The notes below the pieces were generated by a model that worked only from the letters and a program-made list of their open reading frames with translations, ran no database searches and was not told the origin of the DNA. From an uncultured Bacilli bacterium (GTDB lineage: Bacteria; Bacillota_I; Bacilli_A; RF39; UBA660): a stretch of DNA of 64,000 bases. Positions 25,565 to 33,644 of the stretch are shown here, piece by piece. Numbering within the stretch: position 1 is the stretch's first letter; each line of letters starts with the position of its first letter. The stretch lies in assembly GCA_944332295.1 (NCBI GenBank), contig CALVJR010000001.1, positions 1 through 64,000 on the forward strand. The letters run 5' to 3'. The translations under genes and the position numbers were made by a program.

Positions 25565-26611
25565 TTAGTTGTTATCAGGTATTTCGAAATAAGAATATTC
25601 TGGTAAAAATACTAAAGATGTTCTTTCGCCAGCGTACTGACTATATCTTGTTTTTAACACATTGATGTTAATAATTTTAGGTTCTTCACCTGTAAAGCTT
25701 ACTTTGGATTTACCTTGAGTAAGTAGGGCAAGAAAATCACCTGTATATTCAATATGTCCAGATTCTTTAAAGATTGATAAATCATATACAAAGTCATCAT
25801 CCTCATCTTCTGTTTTTGTATAAGAATTTCTTGATAGAGAACTGATTAAGATAATAGTAGCTTGATAGACATTGCTATATTTTTTTAATTTATCTATGAT
25901 AAGATTTGTTTCTAATCTCTTATCATAGACTTTACCATTATCTTCTTCTGGTATTTCAGTTTCTAATAGTTGTAGAAAATCAACTATTATAACCGGCTTA
26001 ATTTTATAATAGTTATAATAATTAATTAATGCACTTTCAATTCTCTCTACATAGCTAGAAGAATTATTGCCATATACACCTTCCATATGTAAATCTTCGC
26101 TTTTGCTAATTATATTGATGTATTTATCAATTTCATCAGCATAAGCATGAACAAGTTCGTTATAGTCATCTTTAAAGTTTAGAATATCTTTTAAAGATGA
26201 TAATTCATTAATACTAAACTTATGTTTACTATTATCTATTAAACTTTTTCTATATGAAAAGTTAGATAATAACCTAGTTTGAACTTGTTGTACAGACATT
26301 TCTAGGTTGAAAAGCAAGGTATATTGTTCTTGTAATGCTAGTTCTATCATAAGATGTAGCATTAAACTGGTTTTTCCCAAACCTGGATTAGCCCCGAAAA
26401 CAAATATTCCTGGTCGTAAACCACCACCAAGTATTTTATCCAGTTCAGAAATATTAGTGGGAATTACTTCTGCTTTAGACTTCTCATTTTGTAATGAACT
26501 GCAATATTCTAGCAACACTTGCTGTTTTTGAACATTCTTCCTAACAGTAGGATTATAATCTCGGTCACATATTTCTAGTTCAGGTTCAGAAGTCTTTTTA
26601 TTTAGATACAT
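25565..26611 (-). CDS. DnaB-like helicase C-domain ATPase
   Basis: A 348-residue protein resembling only the C-terminal RecA-type domain of replicative helicase DnaB. GGGLRPGIFVFGANPGLGKTSLML contains the Walker A motif at about residues 66-81. VIIVDFLQLLETE is the Walker B region (about 208-220), and VILKTRYS-type and IILISSLSRN segments follow. It lacks the DnaB N-terminal primase-interaction domain. It probably helps replicate or process element 2. The ribosome site is GGAGGTGCG just before the ATG. Confidence 0.82.
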   Translation of the reverse strand: MYLNKKTSEPELEICDRDYNPTVRKNVQKQQVLLEYCSSLQNEKSKAEVIPTNISELDKILGGGLRPGIFVFGANPGLGKTSLMLHLMIELALQEQYTLLFNLEMSVQQVQTRLLSNFSYRKSLIDNSKHKFSINELSSLKDILNFKDDYNELVHAYADEIDKYINIISKSEDLHMEGVYGNNSSSYVERIESALINYYNYYKIKPVIIVDFLQLLETEIPEEDNGKVYDKRLETNLIIDKLKKYSNVYQATIILISSLSRNSYTKTEDEDDDFVYDLSIFKESGHIEYTGDFLALLTQGKSKVSFTGEEPKIININVLKTRYSQYAGERTSLVFLPEYSYFEIPDNN

Positions 26612-26668
26612 CTTCGCACCTCCTCTCCAAAAAAATTCGGCGCCAGATGTCCTTCTACAAGGTCAGTA

Positions 26669-26749
26669 ACAACTTCCAAATAGAACTTCATCTGACACTA
26701 ATAATGAGAGAGAAAACTGATAGTTTTCGAACTTCTATTTGGAAGTTGT
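26669..26749. repeat. 17-bp perfect inverted repeat with 47-nt loop
   Basis: ACAACTTCCAAATAGAA (26669-26685) is repeated inverted at 26733-26749. It lies between the DnaB-like gene and the candidate initiator. It could be a replication origin structure, a regulator site or the leader of the ATPase transcript. Element 3 has a comparable arrangement at 37032-37100 with an unrelated sequence. Confidence 0.7.
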
Positions 26750-26770
26750 ATATATAAATATATAAGTAAA

Positions 26771-26795
26771 AAAATCCAAGTTGTACTTGGACTTT
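26771..26795 (-). terminator. second terminator downstream of the initiator gene
   Basis: TCCAAGT/ACTTGGA stem with a 3-nt loop and, on the minus strand, a run of seven T. Confidence 0.7.
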
Positions 26796-26816
26796 AAAAT
26801 ATTCTAAAAACATATT

Positions 26817-26861
26817 TTTACATAAAAAAAACATAATATTCTATAATTAGAACATTATGTT
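26817..26861 (-). terminator. terminator of the candidate initiator gene
   Basis: A 14-bp stem (AACATAATaTTCTA / TAGAAcATTATGTT, one mismatch) with a 4-nt loop, followed on the minus strand by a run of eight T. Confidence 0.85.
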
Positions 26862-26871
26862 ACATTTCGTT

Positions 26872-28164
26872 TTAAACTACTATATTAACTCTTAATTTTA
26901 ATTCTCCATCTCGTAATATGCTTTTAAATCTTCCTCTAGTTTCAAACTTATCTACTATTTTAAGTACCTCTTGGTAAATATCTTCTATCGTTTTAACATT
27001 AGCATTATCATCATCAAACATAATTATTTTATTTCTAATAATAAATGATGTTCCATAAGGAGAATTAGGACTATTACTAATTGTTTCTAATACATTCCTT
27101 ACCGCTGTTAAAAATTCTAGTATTTGTCTTTTAGAATTAGATTTATTTAGTATTTCATAAAGATAGTTGCTAGACTGTTGTTCATTGTTCTTATAAACAT
27201 ATATTTCATTTGCTAGATCACCCAAACTTTTTTCATAAGAACTTTTTATTCTTTGCTCAACAGTTTTTCTTGCATTAACGCTTAATCGTTTGTGATTTGT
27301 TATTATCTTTTCATTTCTAATATTGTTTGTATTTAAAATGTTTAATTGATAGATAATTTTTTCAGCTATAACAAACTCTAAATAATTACGTTTTAAACAA
27401 GAAACAGGAAAGAAATTAGCTATTTGTTTGATTTCATATCTCATTTTCATAAAGTTAGTAACCTTGCATAATATTCCTTTTATTGCATAACTGGTTCCAT
27501 TAATACCTTTTTGATGTTCCCTTGGTAGATATATAATAGTTAAATCGAGTAGTGGAATATTCTTACCAATATCTAATTTTTCTCTTTTTAACTTCTTGTA
27601 CTTAGTATCGTTCAAAGCCCAATAAACTTGTTTAGCACTTATTCGTTTGCATAAATCTACAACACTATCTTTTAAGATTTTATTATTATCAGTAGTAAAA
27701 ATAGTTTTTAAGTGTTCAAATGGAATATAAAAGTATTTATTATCATATCTTGGATTTTCTTTTAACTTAATATAATAGTGGTTAGCAAGTTTTAGTAATT
27801 TTCTTTCATCTAATTGAAACTTGATACTTTCATCGCTACTTAAACCTAATCTACCTATTCCAGCACTACCAAATGTTATTTGTTTTTGATAAACAGTACC
27901 TTTTTCTATTTCTTCTCTAGTAAATGCTATATCAAACAATTCATAATGAAACTTATCATAAAAATCACTTAAATAGTTAGCAATAGGGACATTATACTTC
28001 AATGTTAATTCCATATCTAATCTCTTAATATAGTCTTGTATTTCTTGAAGATGTATCTTTACATCTTGCTCTGTATAAGCTCTGTCTAAATCAATGTCAG
28101 AGGGGATTAATTTAAATATTTCATTTTTTTGCATTTCTTTTAATAACTTTAACATAATCATCAC
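26872..28164 (-). CDS. candidate replication initiator of element 2 (uncertain)
   Basis: A 430-residue protein without a match I can name. The middle (LKLANHYYIKLKENP..., FEHLKTIFTTD..., YWALNDTKYKKLKREKLDIGKNIPLLDLTIIYL, then TSYAIKGILCKVTNFMKMRYEI) has the alternating strand/helix look of winged-helix Rep proteins. Its position fits too, beside a DnaB-like ATPase, an SSB-like protein and a resolvase. I therefore propose an initiator, but the assignment rests mainly on context. The start is uncertain (GTG 28164 or the ATGs at 28161 and 28155); no strong ribosome site is seen. Confidence 0.45.
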   Translation of the reverse strand: MMIMLKLLKEMQKNEIFKLIPSDIDLDRAYTEQDVKIHLQEIQDYIKRLDMELTLKYNVPIANYLSDFYDKFHYELFDIAFTREEIEKGTVYQKQITFGSAGIGRLGLSSDESIKFQLDERKLLKLANHYYIKLKENPRYDNKYFYIPFEHLKTIFTTDNNKILKDSVVDLCKRISAKQVYWALNDTKYKKLKREKLDIGKNIPLLDLTIIYLPREHQKGINGTSYAIKGILCKVTNFMKMRYEIKQIANFFPVSCLKRNYLEFVIAEKIIYQLNILNTNNIRNEKIITNHKRLSVNARKTVEQRIKSSYEKSLGDLANEIYVYKNNEQQSSNYLYEILNKSNSKRQILEFLTAVRNVLETISNSPNSPYGTSFIIRNKIIMFDDDNANVKTIEDIYQEVLKIVDKFETRGRFKSILRDGELKLRVNIVV

Positions 28165-28194
28165 GGCTTTATTATAGCATATACTTATTGTTTA

Positions 28195-28800
28195 TTAAAC
28201 TCTTTTGTTTTTTACAATTTCACAATATTTATAAATAGTTGGTATAGATAGGTGAGTAACATCTGAAAATTGAGTTAAGTTTATTGTTTTATTATTATAC
28301 ATTGGTAAAAAATGAAAGAATATAGTAGGTATATCATCATATGTAGTTTTTGGTCGTCCTAACTTAACCCCCTTTGCTCTAGCATTGTTAACGCCACGTT
28401 GTACCCTAGAGCATATCATATTTCTTTCAAGTTCATTAAAAATTGAAATAACTTTGAGTAAAGTTTCTGTCATTATATCCATTTTCTTATTAGTACAGTC
28501 AACTACAAATGATTTTCCAACAATAAGTTTTAAATGTCTTTGTTCTATAATATTAATCAGTTTGCAGAAATGCAAAAGTGACCTACTAAGTCTATCAAGA
28601 CTAACTACTACAATAGTGTCATAATCTTGTATTACATTAAACAACTTATCTAACTCTTTTCTATCTTCTTTGATCCCACTTTCCCATTCAATATAGATAG
28701 TTTCATCCTTACATCCTAATTCTTTTAATTCTCTAATCTGTGAGTCAATATTTTGTTTTAACTCATTAGTGCTACAACGAGCATAACCCCATATAGTCAT
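28195..28800 (-). CDS. small serine resolvase/invertase
   Basis: A 201-residue resolvase of the Tn3/Hin type. The catalytic serine is in GYARCSTNELKQNIDSQ (about residue 10). VVSLDRLSRSL and FNELERNMICSRVQRGVNNARAKGVKLGRPK are the family core and start of helix E. The C-terminal DNA-binding helix-turn-helix is VTHLSIPTIYKY. It is much shorter than the integrase and probably resolves dimers of the excised or plasmid form. The ribosome site is AAAGGAG. Candidate binding dyads lie directly upstream. Confidence 0.92.
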   Translation of the reverse strand: MTIWGYARCSTNELKQNIDSQIRELKELGCKDETIYIEWESGIKEDRKELDKLFNVIQDYDTIVVVSLDRLSRSLLHFCKLINIIEQRHLKLIVGKSFVVDCTNKKMDIMTETLLKVISIFNELERNMICSRVQRGVNNARAKGVKLGRPKTTYDDIPTIFFHFLPMYNNKTINLTQFSDVTHLSIPTIYKYCEIVKNKRV

Positions 28801-28819
28801 AGCTAACTCCTTTCTCTTT

Positions 28820-28945
28820 ATGAAACGAAATCCTCTTTTACATTTCGCTGCAACTAATACAGAGAAAATACAATATAATCTTAAAGTCTTCTCCTATAAT
28901 TCAATGGTTAATTAATTAAACGAAAACAAATGATTTCGTTGCAAC
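28820..28945. promoter_or_regulatory. candidate res (resolution) site: two CGAAA-TTTCG dyads with shared flanks
   Basis: Upstream of the resolvase lie CGAAAT-N10-ATTTCG (about 28825-28848) and AACGAAA-N8-TTTCGTT (about 28919-28941). Each is followed by a near-identical TGCAACTAATA tract. Two inverted sites about 90 bp apart, just before a resolvase gene, is the usual layout of res subsites. Nearby ATGTG-AC-CACAT (28950-28961) is a further palindrome. Confidence 0.5.
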
Positions 28946-28994
28946 TAATATGTGACCACATAATCAATAATAGTGCAAGTTTTTTACAAAAAGA

Positions 28995-29015
28995 AAACAC
29001 AGTTTTTCTGTGTTT
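28995..29015 (-). terminator. terminator of the SSB-like gene
   Basis: AAACACAG/CTGTGTTT stem with a T5 loop, T-rich tail on the minus strand. Confidence 0.7.
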
Positions 29016-29040
29016 CTTATGTAATATTATATATTTAGAA

Positions 29041-29328
29041 TTATTTACTTATTTCTTTAGAACTAAGAAATGTGATTTTATTAGCAAATGCAATCATTTC
29101 ATCGTTTATAGAACTTAATTGTCCTTTTATTCCAAGTATAGAACCAAGTTCACAATGCTCAGATATTAGTTTTGCTTTTTCTTCTGATACAATAAACTTT
29201 AGTCTGTCTATTTCATATATACCGTCTTTATTTTTTTCATTTTTTGGTATTTCTATTTTTAATATTACTTGATTATCTTCTTCAATTAATCCTTTGTATC
29301 TTCCTACTATTATAAGCATATTAAGCAT
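29041..29328 (-). CDS. small SSB-like OB-fold protein
   Basis: A 95-residue protein. LIIVGRYKG at the start, RLKFIVSEEKAKLISEHCELGSILGIKGQLSS in the middle and the late IAFANKITFLS follow the strand order of single-stranded-DNA-binding proteins. It lacks the acidic C-terminal tail of housekeeping SSB. It probably protects single strands during replication of element 2. AAAGGAGGT ribosome site, ATG at 29328. The 190-bp upstream gap holds one copy of an 11-bp repeat (ACAACGTGTAA). Confidence 0.6.
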   Translation of the reverse strand: MLNMLIIVGRYKGLIEEDNQVILKIEIPKNEKNKDGIYEIDRLKFIVSEEKAKLISEHCELGSILGIKGQLSSINDEMIAFANKITFLSSKEISK

Positions 29329-29422
29329 TTATATACCTCCTTTCAAATTACCTTTTACGGTAGAGTAGATGTTACCAAAAATTAAATTAATTACAAGATA
29401 TGTTAGAAAAAAATACAAAATT

Positions 29423-29433
29423 ACAACGTGTAA
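29423..29433. repeat. ACAACGTGTAA repeat, copy 1
   Basis: An 11-bp direct repeat whose other copy is at 31983-31993. Both copies sit in non-coding gaps upstream of minus-strand genes of element 2, so a shared regulatory site is possible. Confidence 0.3.
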
Positions 29434-29471
29434 CCGTTCGTTAATTAGTTAAACAATGAACTACCAACAAA

Positions 29472-29496
29472 AAAACGAGTTGATTAAACTCGTTTT
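29472..29496 (-). terminator. terminator of the element 2 cargo operon
   Basis: AAAACGAGT / ACTCGTTTT stem, with A residues upstream reading as a T run on the minus strand. Confidence 0.85.
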
Positions 29497-29519
29497 GCAA
29501 TGCTAATAATTAATTAAAG

Positions 29520-30245
29520 CTATTCATTAGTTTTTGTCTTATCTACAATTCTATAATCTGATACATCTATAGCCAAATCTTCGCTAACTCCATCTGTATG
29601 ACATATATCATTTCCATTTAATTGGTAGACATTTTTACTTTTAGGATCAAACAAAATTTTTTCTAAACCTCTTTGTAGTGCACACCTATAGGCAGCATTT
29701 CTATAAGTCTGTGTATCTATTATTATGCCTTTCCAATTTTCTTCTATTTCAGCTGTAGTGATTTTACCATATTCATATGATGTATTAGAAGTATAACCCA
29801 TACTTGAATAATATTGTGATGGATTATAAATATTTTGAAAATCTGCTGTTATAGTTAATGTGTTATCACTAATATTATAAGAACAATTTGTTGAATTAGA
29901 TACACTAGCACCTCTGTCATCATTTATGGATATTTGATAGTAACAACTGTTATCTTTAGAATACAAATTTATTAAAGCTTGACCTTTACCACCATTTGTA
30001 GTAGTTACAGTTATTGAAAATATTTTTGTATCCAAATTACTATAGTCAAAATCATTAATATTATATTTGTATAAAATATCTTTAGTTTCCTCTTGATTTG
30101 TATCATTTTCGTCTGTTGTATCATTAACATCATTATTGCTATTTGTAGGATTAGGTGCAGGTATAAGAATGTTAATAGCAAGTATACCTACAATGATTAC
30201 AATAGCAAGTATTACATATATTATTTTTTTACTTCTTTTACTCAT
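29520..30245 (-). CDS. membrane-anchored protein, unknown
   Basis: A 241-residue protein with one N-terminal membrane helix (residues 8-28: IIYVILAIVIIVGILAINILI). An Asn/Asp/Thr-rich spacer follows, then a beta-rich extracytoplasmic domain with several cysteines, which could form disulfides. No family recognised. Ribosome site TGGAG. Last gene of the cargo operon of element 2. Confidence 0.6.
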   Translation of the reverse strand: MSKRSKKIIYVILAIVIIVGILAINILIPAPNPTNSNNDVNDTTDENDTNQEETKDILYKYNINDFDYSNLDTKIFSITVTTTNGGKGQALINLYSKDNSCYYQISINDDRGASVSNSTNCSYNISDNTLTITADFQNIYNPSQYYSSMGYTSNTSYEYGKITTAEIEENWKGIIIDTQTYRNAAYRCALQRGLEKILFDPKSKNVYQLNGNDICHTDGVSEDLAIDVSDYRIVDKTKTNE

Positions 30246-30266
30246 TTTTTACTCCATTCTATAAAA

Positions 30267-30704
30267 TTATTTTTTATAATAAACTGCAGAACTATTAGAA
30301 ATAGATCTTACATCACCAGAAGGGTTATCATAATTAATATTGTATGATTTACCATTAGATAAAGTTATAACGTCATCTGAATAACTATAATCCCCACAAG
30401 ACCCCGATTTATCTCCACTTTCAATTCTATCTATGCAAGAATTTAATGCTTGTAATGAATAATCATTATATAAAGACATAGCTGAACATTGATAAAAACA
30501 ATAGCTAAAGTCATCTTCAAACTTAAAACAATTTTCAGTTGAAAGATGATCAGATGTGCAATATACTCCGTAAAAATCCGATGGTATAGTTGTATTGCTA
30601 GAACATCCTGTAATAATGAATAGTAATAGAGGTACAAAGATACCAAATATTTTAATGGTTGTTATTTTTTTACAATTATTATTTAAGTTTGATTTACTTT
30701 TCAT
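30267..30704 (-). CDS. lipoprotein, unknown
   Basis: A 145-residue protein with a long basic N-region, a hydrophobic core and lipobox IITGC (lipidated cysteine near residue 34). The mature part is cysteine-rich (CTSDHLSTENCFKFEDDFSYCFYQC) and has a short repeated NGKSYNINYD type strand. It lies 21 nt upstream of the 241-residue protein gene and is likely exported with it. Function unknown. Confidence 0.6.
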   Translation of the reverse strand: MKSKSNLNNNCKKITTIKIFGIFVPLLLFIITGCSSNTTIPSDFYGVYCTSDHLSTENCFKFEDDFSYCFYQCSAMSLYNDYSLQALNSCIDRIESGDKSGSCGDYSYSDDVITLSNGKSYNINYDNPSGDVRSISNSSAVYYKK

Positions 30705-30717
30705 ATTATTTCACTCC

Positions 30718-30984
30718 TCATATTTGTTGGAAATATCCTTCCTTTAAAGTCTTACTCCAATCGGTAGTAAAACTTAAGGTCACAATATCGTCTTTGTTTT
30801 TAACTTTAGATATTTTTATTATTTCTGATTTTCCATTCATACTCTTTAATTGAACCTCATGGTCATCATCAGATACTTTTAATGTCGTTATCTTGTTTCC
30901 TCTTACTTTAGTAATCTTTTCCTCATCAATAAAAATATTATAAGCCTCTAATGGTTGTACATCAGCTTTTATTTTTAAAATCAT
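30718..30984 (-). CDS. 88-residue beta-rich protein, unknown
   Basis: A small soluble protein of alternating short strands (AYNIFIDEEKITKVRGNKITTLKVSDDDHEVQLKSMNG). The pattern recalls PEGA-like beta domains, but the match is weak. It has a strong GGGAGGT site and is separated from its neighbours by 13 and 16 nt, so it is co-transcribed with the lipoprotein and membrane genes. No signal peptide. Confidence 0.5.
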   Translation of the reverse strand: MILKIKADVQPLEAYNIFIDEEKITKVRGNKITTLKVSDDDHEVQLKSMNGKSEIIKISKVKNKDDIVTLSFTTDWSKTLKEGYFQQI

Positions 30985-31000
30985 ATTAATTATACCTCCC

Positions 31001-31534
31001 TTATTTCTCTTGATTATTTTTTTGCTCTATTATACTGTTCTTTAAAACTTCTAAACACACGTTATCTTTATCACATAATAATTCTAAATAATCTTCCCAA
31101 CGATAAAGTCTTTGCCCATTACTTGTAATGTCTATTGATGTATGTTCACCGATTAAACTTTCTATTTCGTTTATTTTTTTTCCAACAAGTTCTATATCTT
31201 TCATTATTTCGCTAAGATTATGAGCTTTATTTAAATTAATTCCCAATCCCAGCAAAGTAGATCCTAAAATTGGACATATCGTTGCAATAATAGGGTAGAA
31301 ATTAGATAAAAATGGAAAGTTATCATATATAGATACAACATTAAAAATAACGCCAAAACCTACTACCAAAAGAAATACTCCAATAAAAATCATTATTGTA
31401 CCAGAACTTGAACTTTCTCTCTCACTGCTAATAACTGTTACTTCCTTTTGATTATCATTTTCGCTAACCTTTTTCTTTGCTTCATCAGCTTCTGTTACTT
31501 CACCGTTAAAATCCTCTTGAACGTTTTTTTTCAT
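31001..31534 (-). CDS. two-helix membrane protein, unknown
   Basis: A 177-residue protein. The N-terminal 45 residues are charged (DFNGEVTEADEAKKKVSEND). Two transmembrane helices follow (about 47-66 and 78-99), then a helical cytoplasmic tail. First gene of the cargo operon that runs leftward to 29520, with a 107-nt upstream gap that contains a promoter-like TATATAA and a 9-bp motif shared with the XRE promoter. Confidence 0.6.
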   Translation of the reverse strand: MKKNVQEDFNGEVTEADEAKKKVSENDNQKEVTVISSERESSSSGTIMIFIGVFLLVVGFGVIFNVVSIYDNFPFLSNFYPIIATICPILGSTLLGLGINLNKAHNLSEIMKDIELVGKKINEIESLIGEHTSIDITSNGQRLYRWEDYLELLCDKDNVCLEVLKNSIIEQKNNQEK

Positions 31535-31597
31535 ACACTTATAAAATCACCTCTCTATAATAATAGATTAACACATAGAAGATATTTTTACAACTGC

Positions 31598-31606
31598 CAG
31601 GCGACA
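31598..31606. promoter_or_regulatory. AGGCGACAT motif near the cargo-operon promoter
   Basis: The same 9-bp word occurs inverted at 31944-31952, upstream of the XRE gene of element 2. The two sites bracket the regulator gene, suggesting a common operator. Confidence 0.35.
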
Positions 31607-31641
31607 TTTATATAATCTTTTACAAAAAATAAAAAAGACAA

Positions 31642-31890
31642 CTACTTGCTGTCTTCATTAATATCATCAAATAATTGTCTTATATCAATTTCTAAAGCTG
31701 TTGCAAATCTACCTAAAGCTTCTAATGTTGGTGTTTTATCTACCGAAGGACACTCGAGATCCCGTACGTATTGATGGGTAAAATCTGTTTTATCTGCTAA
31801 TTCTTGTAATGTGTAATTTCTCATCTTACGATACTTTCTTATATTTTTACGAACTAAAATAGATAAAGTATGCTTGTCATAACTTCTCAT
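31642..31890 (-). CDS. XRE-family helix-turn-helix regulator of element 2
   Basis: An 82-residue HTH_3 protein (VRKNIRKYRKMRNYTLQELADKTDFTHQYVRDLE) with a short acidic end. It resembles the XRE protein of element 1 over its whole length (RKNI-KYR, NYT-Q-L, LGR-A-AL-IDI). The ribosome site is GGTGAT. It probably represses itself and the operon starting at 31534, given the paired AGGCGACAT words in both control regions. Confidence 0.85.
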   Translation of the reverse strand: MRSYDKHTLSILVRKNIRKYRKMRNYTLQELADKTDFTHQYVRDLECPSVDKTPTLEALGRFATALEIDIRQLFDDINEDSK

Positions 31891-31943
31891 AGATTTATCA
31901 CCACTTTTCTAATCTTTATTATTGCAAATAATTATTGAAAAGT

Positions 31944-31952
31944 ATGTCGCCT
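31944..31952. promoter_or_regulatory. ATGTCGCCT motif upstream of the XRE gene
   Basis: The inverted copy of the 31598-31606 word, 54 bases upstream of the XRE start. Confidence 0.35.
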
Positions 31953-31982
31953 ATGGGTTTAGATGAGATATTACACTTTTAA

Positions 31983-31993
31983 ACAACGTGTAA
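31983..31993. repeat. ACAACGTGTAA repeat, copy 2
   Basis: Second copy of the 11-bp repeat also present at 29423-29433, in the gap upstream of the XRE gene. Confidence 0.3.
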
Positions 31994-32054
31994 ACGATTT
32001 TCTTTTAAGTAAACATATAACAACCAATATAGAACAATTTGGTGCAATTTAATA

Positions 32055-32372
32055 TTACTTTAGTAATTTAGATAGTTCTTTATATACTTTAATGATAAGC
32101 TTTCTAGTTACTTTACTATCTTGTAACCAAATTATATTATCATCTTCTTTTAAAGAGGGGATTTTAAAAGTAACTATCATATACATAAGTAATTCATTAA
32201 TAGTAGCATTTATATCATTTATTCTTTCTACAGTATCTCGGAGATTAATAATTTTAAAAGTTAATATAATTAATTGGAAATCGTGTTCTTTAAGAGGAGG
32301 GCTGCTTTGCCATACTTCATCTTTAAAATAGTTCTCTATCATTTTTATAATATTATCTAATGAACTTCTCAT
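32055..32372 (-). CDS. small helical protein, unknown
   Basis: About 105 residues from the ATG at 32372 (AAAGTGAG site); a GTG at 32384 would add four. It is helical and shows no membrane segment or motif that I recognise. It follows the ClpP-type gene by 8-20 nt and is probably co-transcribed with it, so an accessory or adaptor role is conceivable but untested. Confidence 0.5.
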   Translation of the reverse strand: MRSSLDNIIKMIENYFKDEVWQSSPPLKEHDFQLIILTFKIINLRDTVERINDINATINELLMYMIVTFKIPSLKEDDNIIWLQDSKVTRKLIIKVYKELSKLLK

Positions 32373-32391
32373 ATTACAACTCACTTTCTAC

Positions 32392-32979
32392 TTATTTTAA
32401 AATACTATCAACAAAGCCATATTTTATAGCTTCATAAGCATTCATCCAATTATCTTTTTTATGAGTCATTTTCTTTACTTCCTGAAATGACTGTTTAGTA
32501 TTTTTGGAAATAATTCTATAAAGTTTATTATTGAGTCTTTCTGTGTGCTTAACTTTATCTTGCATTTCTCCAAGTTTTCCAAAACACATAGATGATACTT
32601 CGTGTATCATTATTTCTGCATTTGGTAGTATATATCTTTTTCCCTTAGTTCCATTAATTAAAAGGATGCTTGCCATACTTGCACATCTACCTATACAAAT
32701 AGTTTTTATATCACTTTTAATCATATTCATAACATCATAAATAGCAAGTCCTTCTCGTACTTCACCACCAGGAGAGTTTATATATAATGTTATATCCCTA
32801 TGATTACACATATCAAGCTTCATAAGTTTATCAATTACTTCTTTAGATAATCTTTCATCAATTTCTCCAGTTAAGTAGATAACTCGTTTCTCCAATAAAT
32901 CAACTGATGACACTTTCTTCTTTTCTTTAGACTTTTTATCTTTTCTTTTATTCTTTTTACTATTATGTTTATTTTCCAT
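32392..32979 (-). CDS. ClpP-type serine protease carried by element 2
   Basis: A 195-residue ClpP homologue. The catalytic triad is complete: S101 (GRCASMAS), H126 (IMIHEVS) and D176 (HKKDNWM), with spacing close to that of E. coli ClpP (25 and 49 residues there, 25 and 50 here). The INSPGG oxyanion segment lies at 68-73. The N-terminus carries a lysine-rich extension of about 24 residues in place of the usual propeptide, and the handle region is shortened. A second ClpP on a mobile element may serve a specific substrate or make mixed barrels with the host enzyme. Ribosome site GAGGT. Confidence 0.88.
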   Translation of the reverse strand: MENKHNSKKNKRKDKKSKEKKKVSSVDLLEKRVIYLTGEIDERLSKEVIDKLMKLDMCNHRDITLYINSPGGEVREGLAIYDVMNMIKSDIKTICIGRCASMASILLINGTKGKRYILPNAEIMIHEVSSMCFGKLGEMQDKVKHTERLNNKLYRIISKNTKQSFQEVKKMTHKKDNWMNAYEAIKYGFVDSILK

Positions 32980-32997
32980 ATTTACCTCATCTTTCTA

Positions 32998-33387
32998 TTA
33001 TCTTCTACTAAATATAGCATTTACTAGTTTTCTAGCATTGATTTTACTTTGAGTTCTTGTAATACTATCTTTATCAAAGAGTTTTTGATATTTTAGTATT
33101 TGTTCTTTCGTTAGTGATTTAAAGTCACCCTTAACATAATCATCTCCTACAATTAAAAAGTTATCATAAATAATATCATGTTCAATACTTCTATTAGGTT
33201 TAGATAAATTAAACTTTCCCTCATCATTACAAATTAAGCATACATCATCATCTTTAAGTAAATAGGATACTGCTATTTTACCATTTACTTGTGCTTGAAA
33301 TGATTTTAAAGTATTAGGTATTTCTACTACTTTTGGTAACTCATTAGGGCATATAAGTAATGCCTTTATCTTTTTTATACAAGCCAT
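32998..33387 (-). CDS. DUF3846-like protein
   Basis: A 129-residue protein matching the DUF3846 pattern: ALLICPNELPKVVEIPNTLKSFQAQVNGKIAVSYLL..., VCLICNDEGKFNLSKPNRSI and FLIVGDDYVKGDFKSLT. The family is common on conjugative and other mobile elements and has no known activity. Ribosome site GGGAGGTG. It is the rightmost gene of element 2 and begins the ClpP transcript. Confidence 0.72.
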   Translation of the reverse strand: MACIKKIKALLICPNELPKVVEIPNTLKSFQAQVNGKIAVSYLLKDDDVCLICNDEGKFNLSKPNRSIEHDIIYDNFLIVGDDYVKGDFKSLTKEQILKYQKLFDKDSITRTQSKINARKLVNAIFSRR

Positions 33388-33644
33388 TTTTCACCTCCCA
33401 ACCTAAGTGGGTACTATGTAAACACTTTATTTTTGATAATGGAAGATATAATTACCAAATAATAACAAATTAATTTTATTAGACGTTTTATATTTATATA
33501 AGCACAAAAAATAAGCCAATTAATCGCCCATTAAACGATATAATTAGCTTTAGACATATAACACTACTATAAGATATTTTTTGACAAATCTAACCACAAT
33601 TAACAACTATTATTTTAATGAAACCCTTATATAATAAGACTTTC
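33388..33644. other. gene-free right end of element 2
   Basis: An AT-rich gap between the DUF3846 gene and the right attachment arm. It should hold the promoter of the ClpP transcript. A weak hairpin (GCCAATTAATCG / CGATATAATTAGC, 33515-33552) is the only structure I see. Confidence 0.4.
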
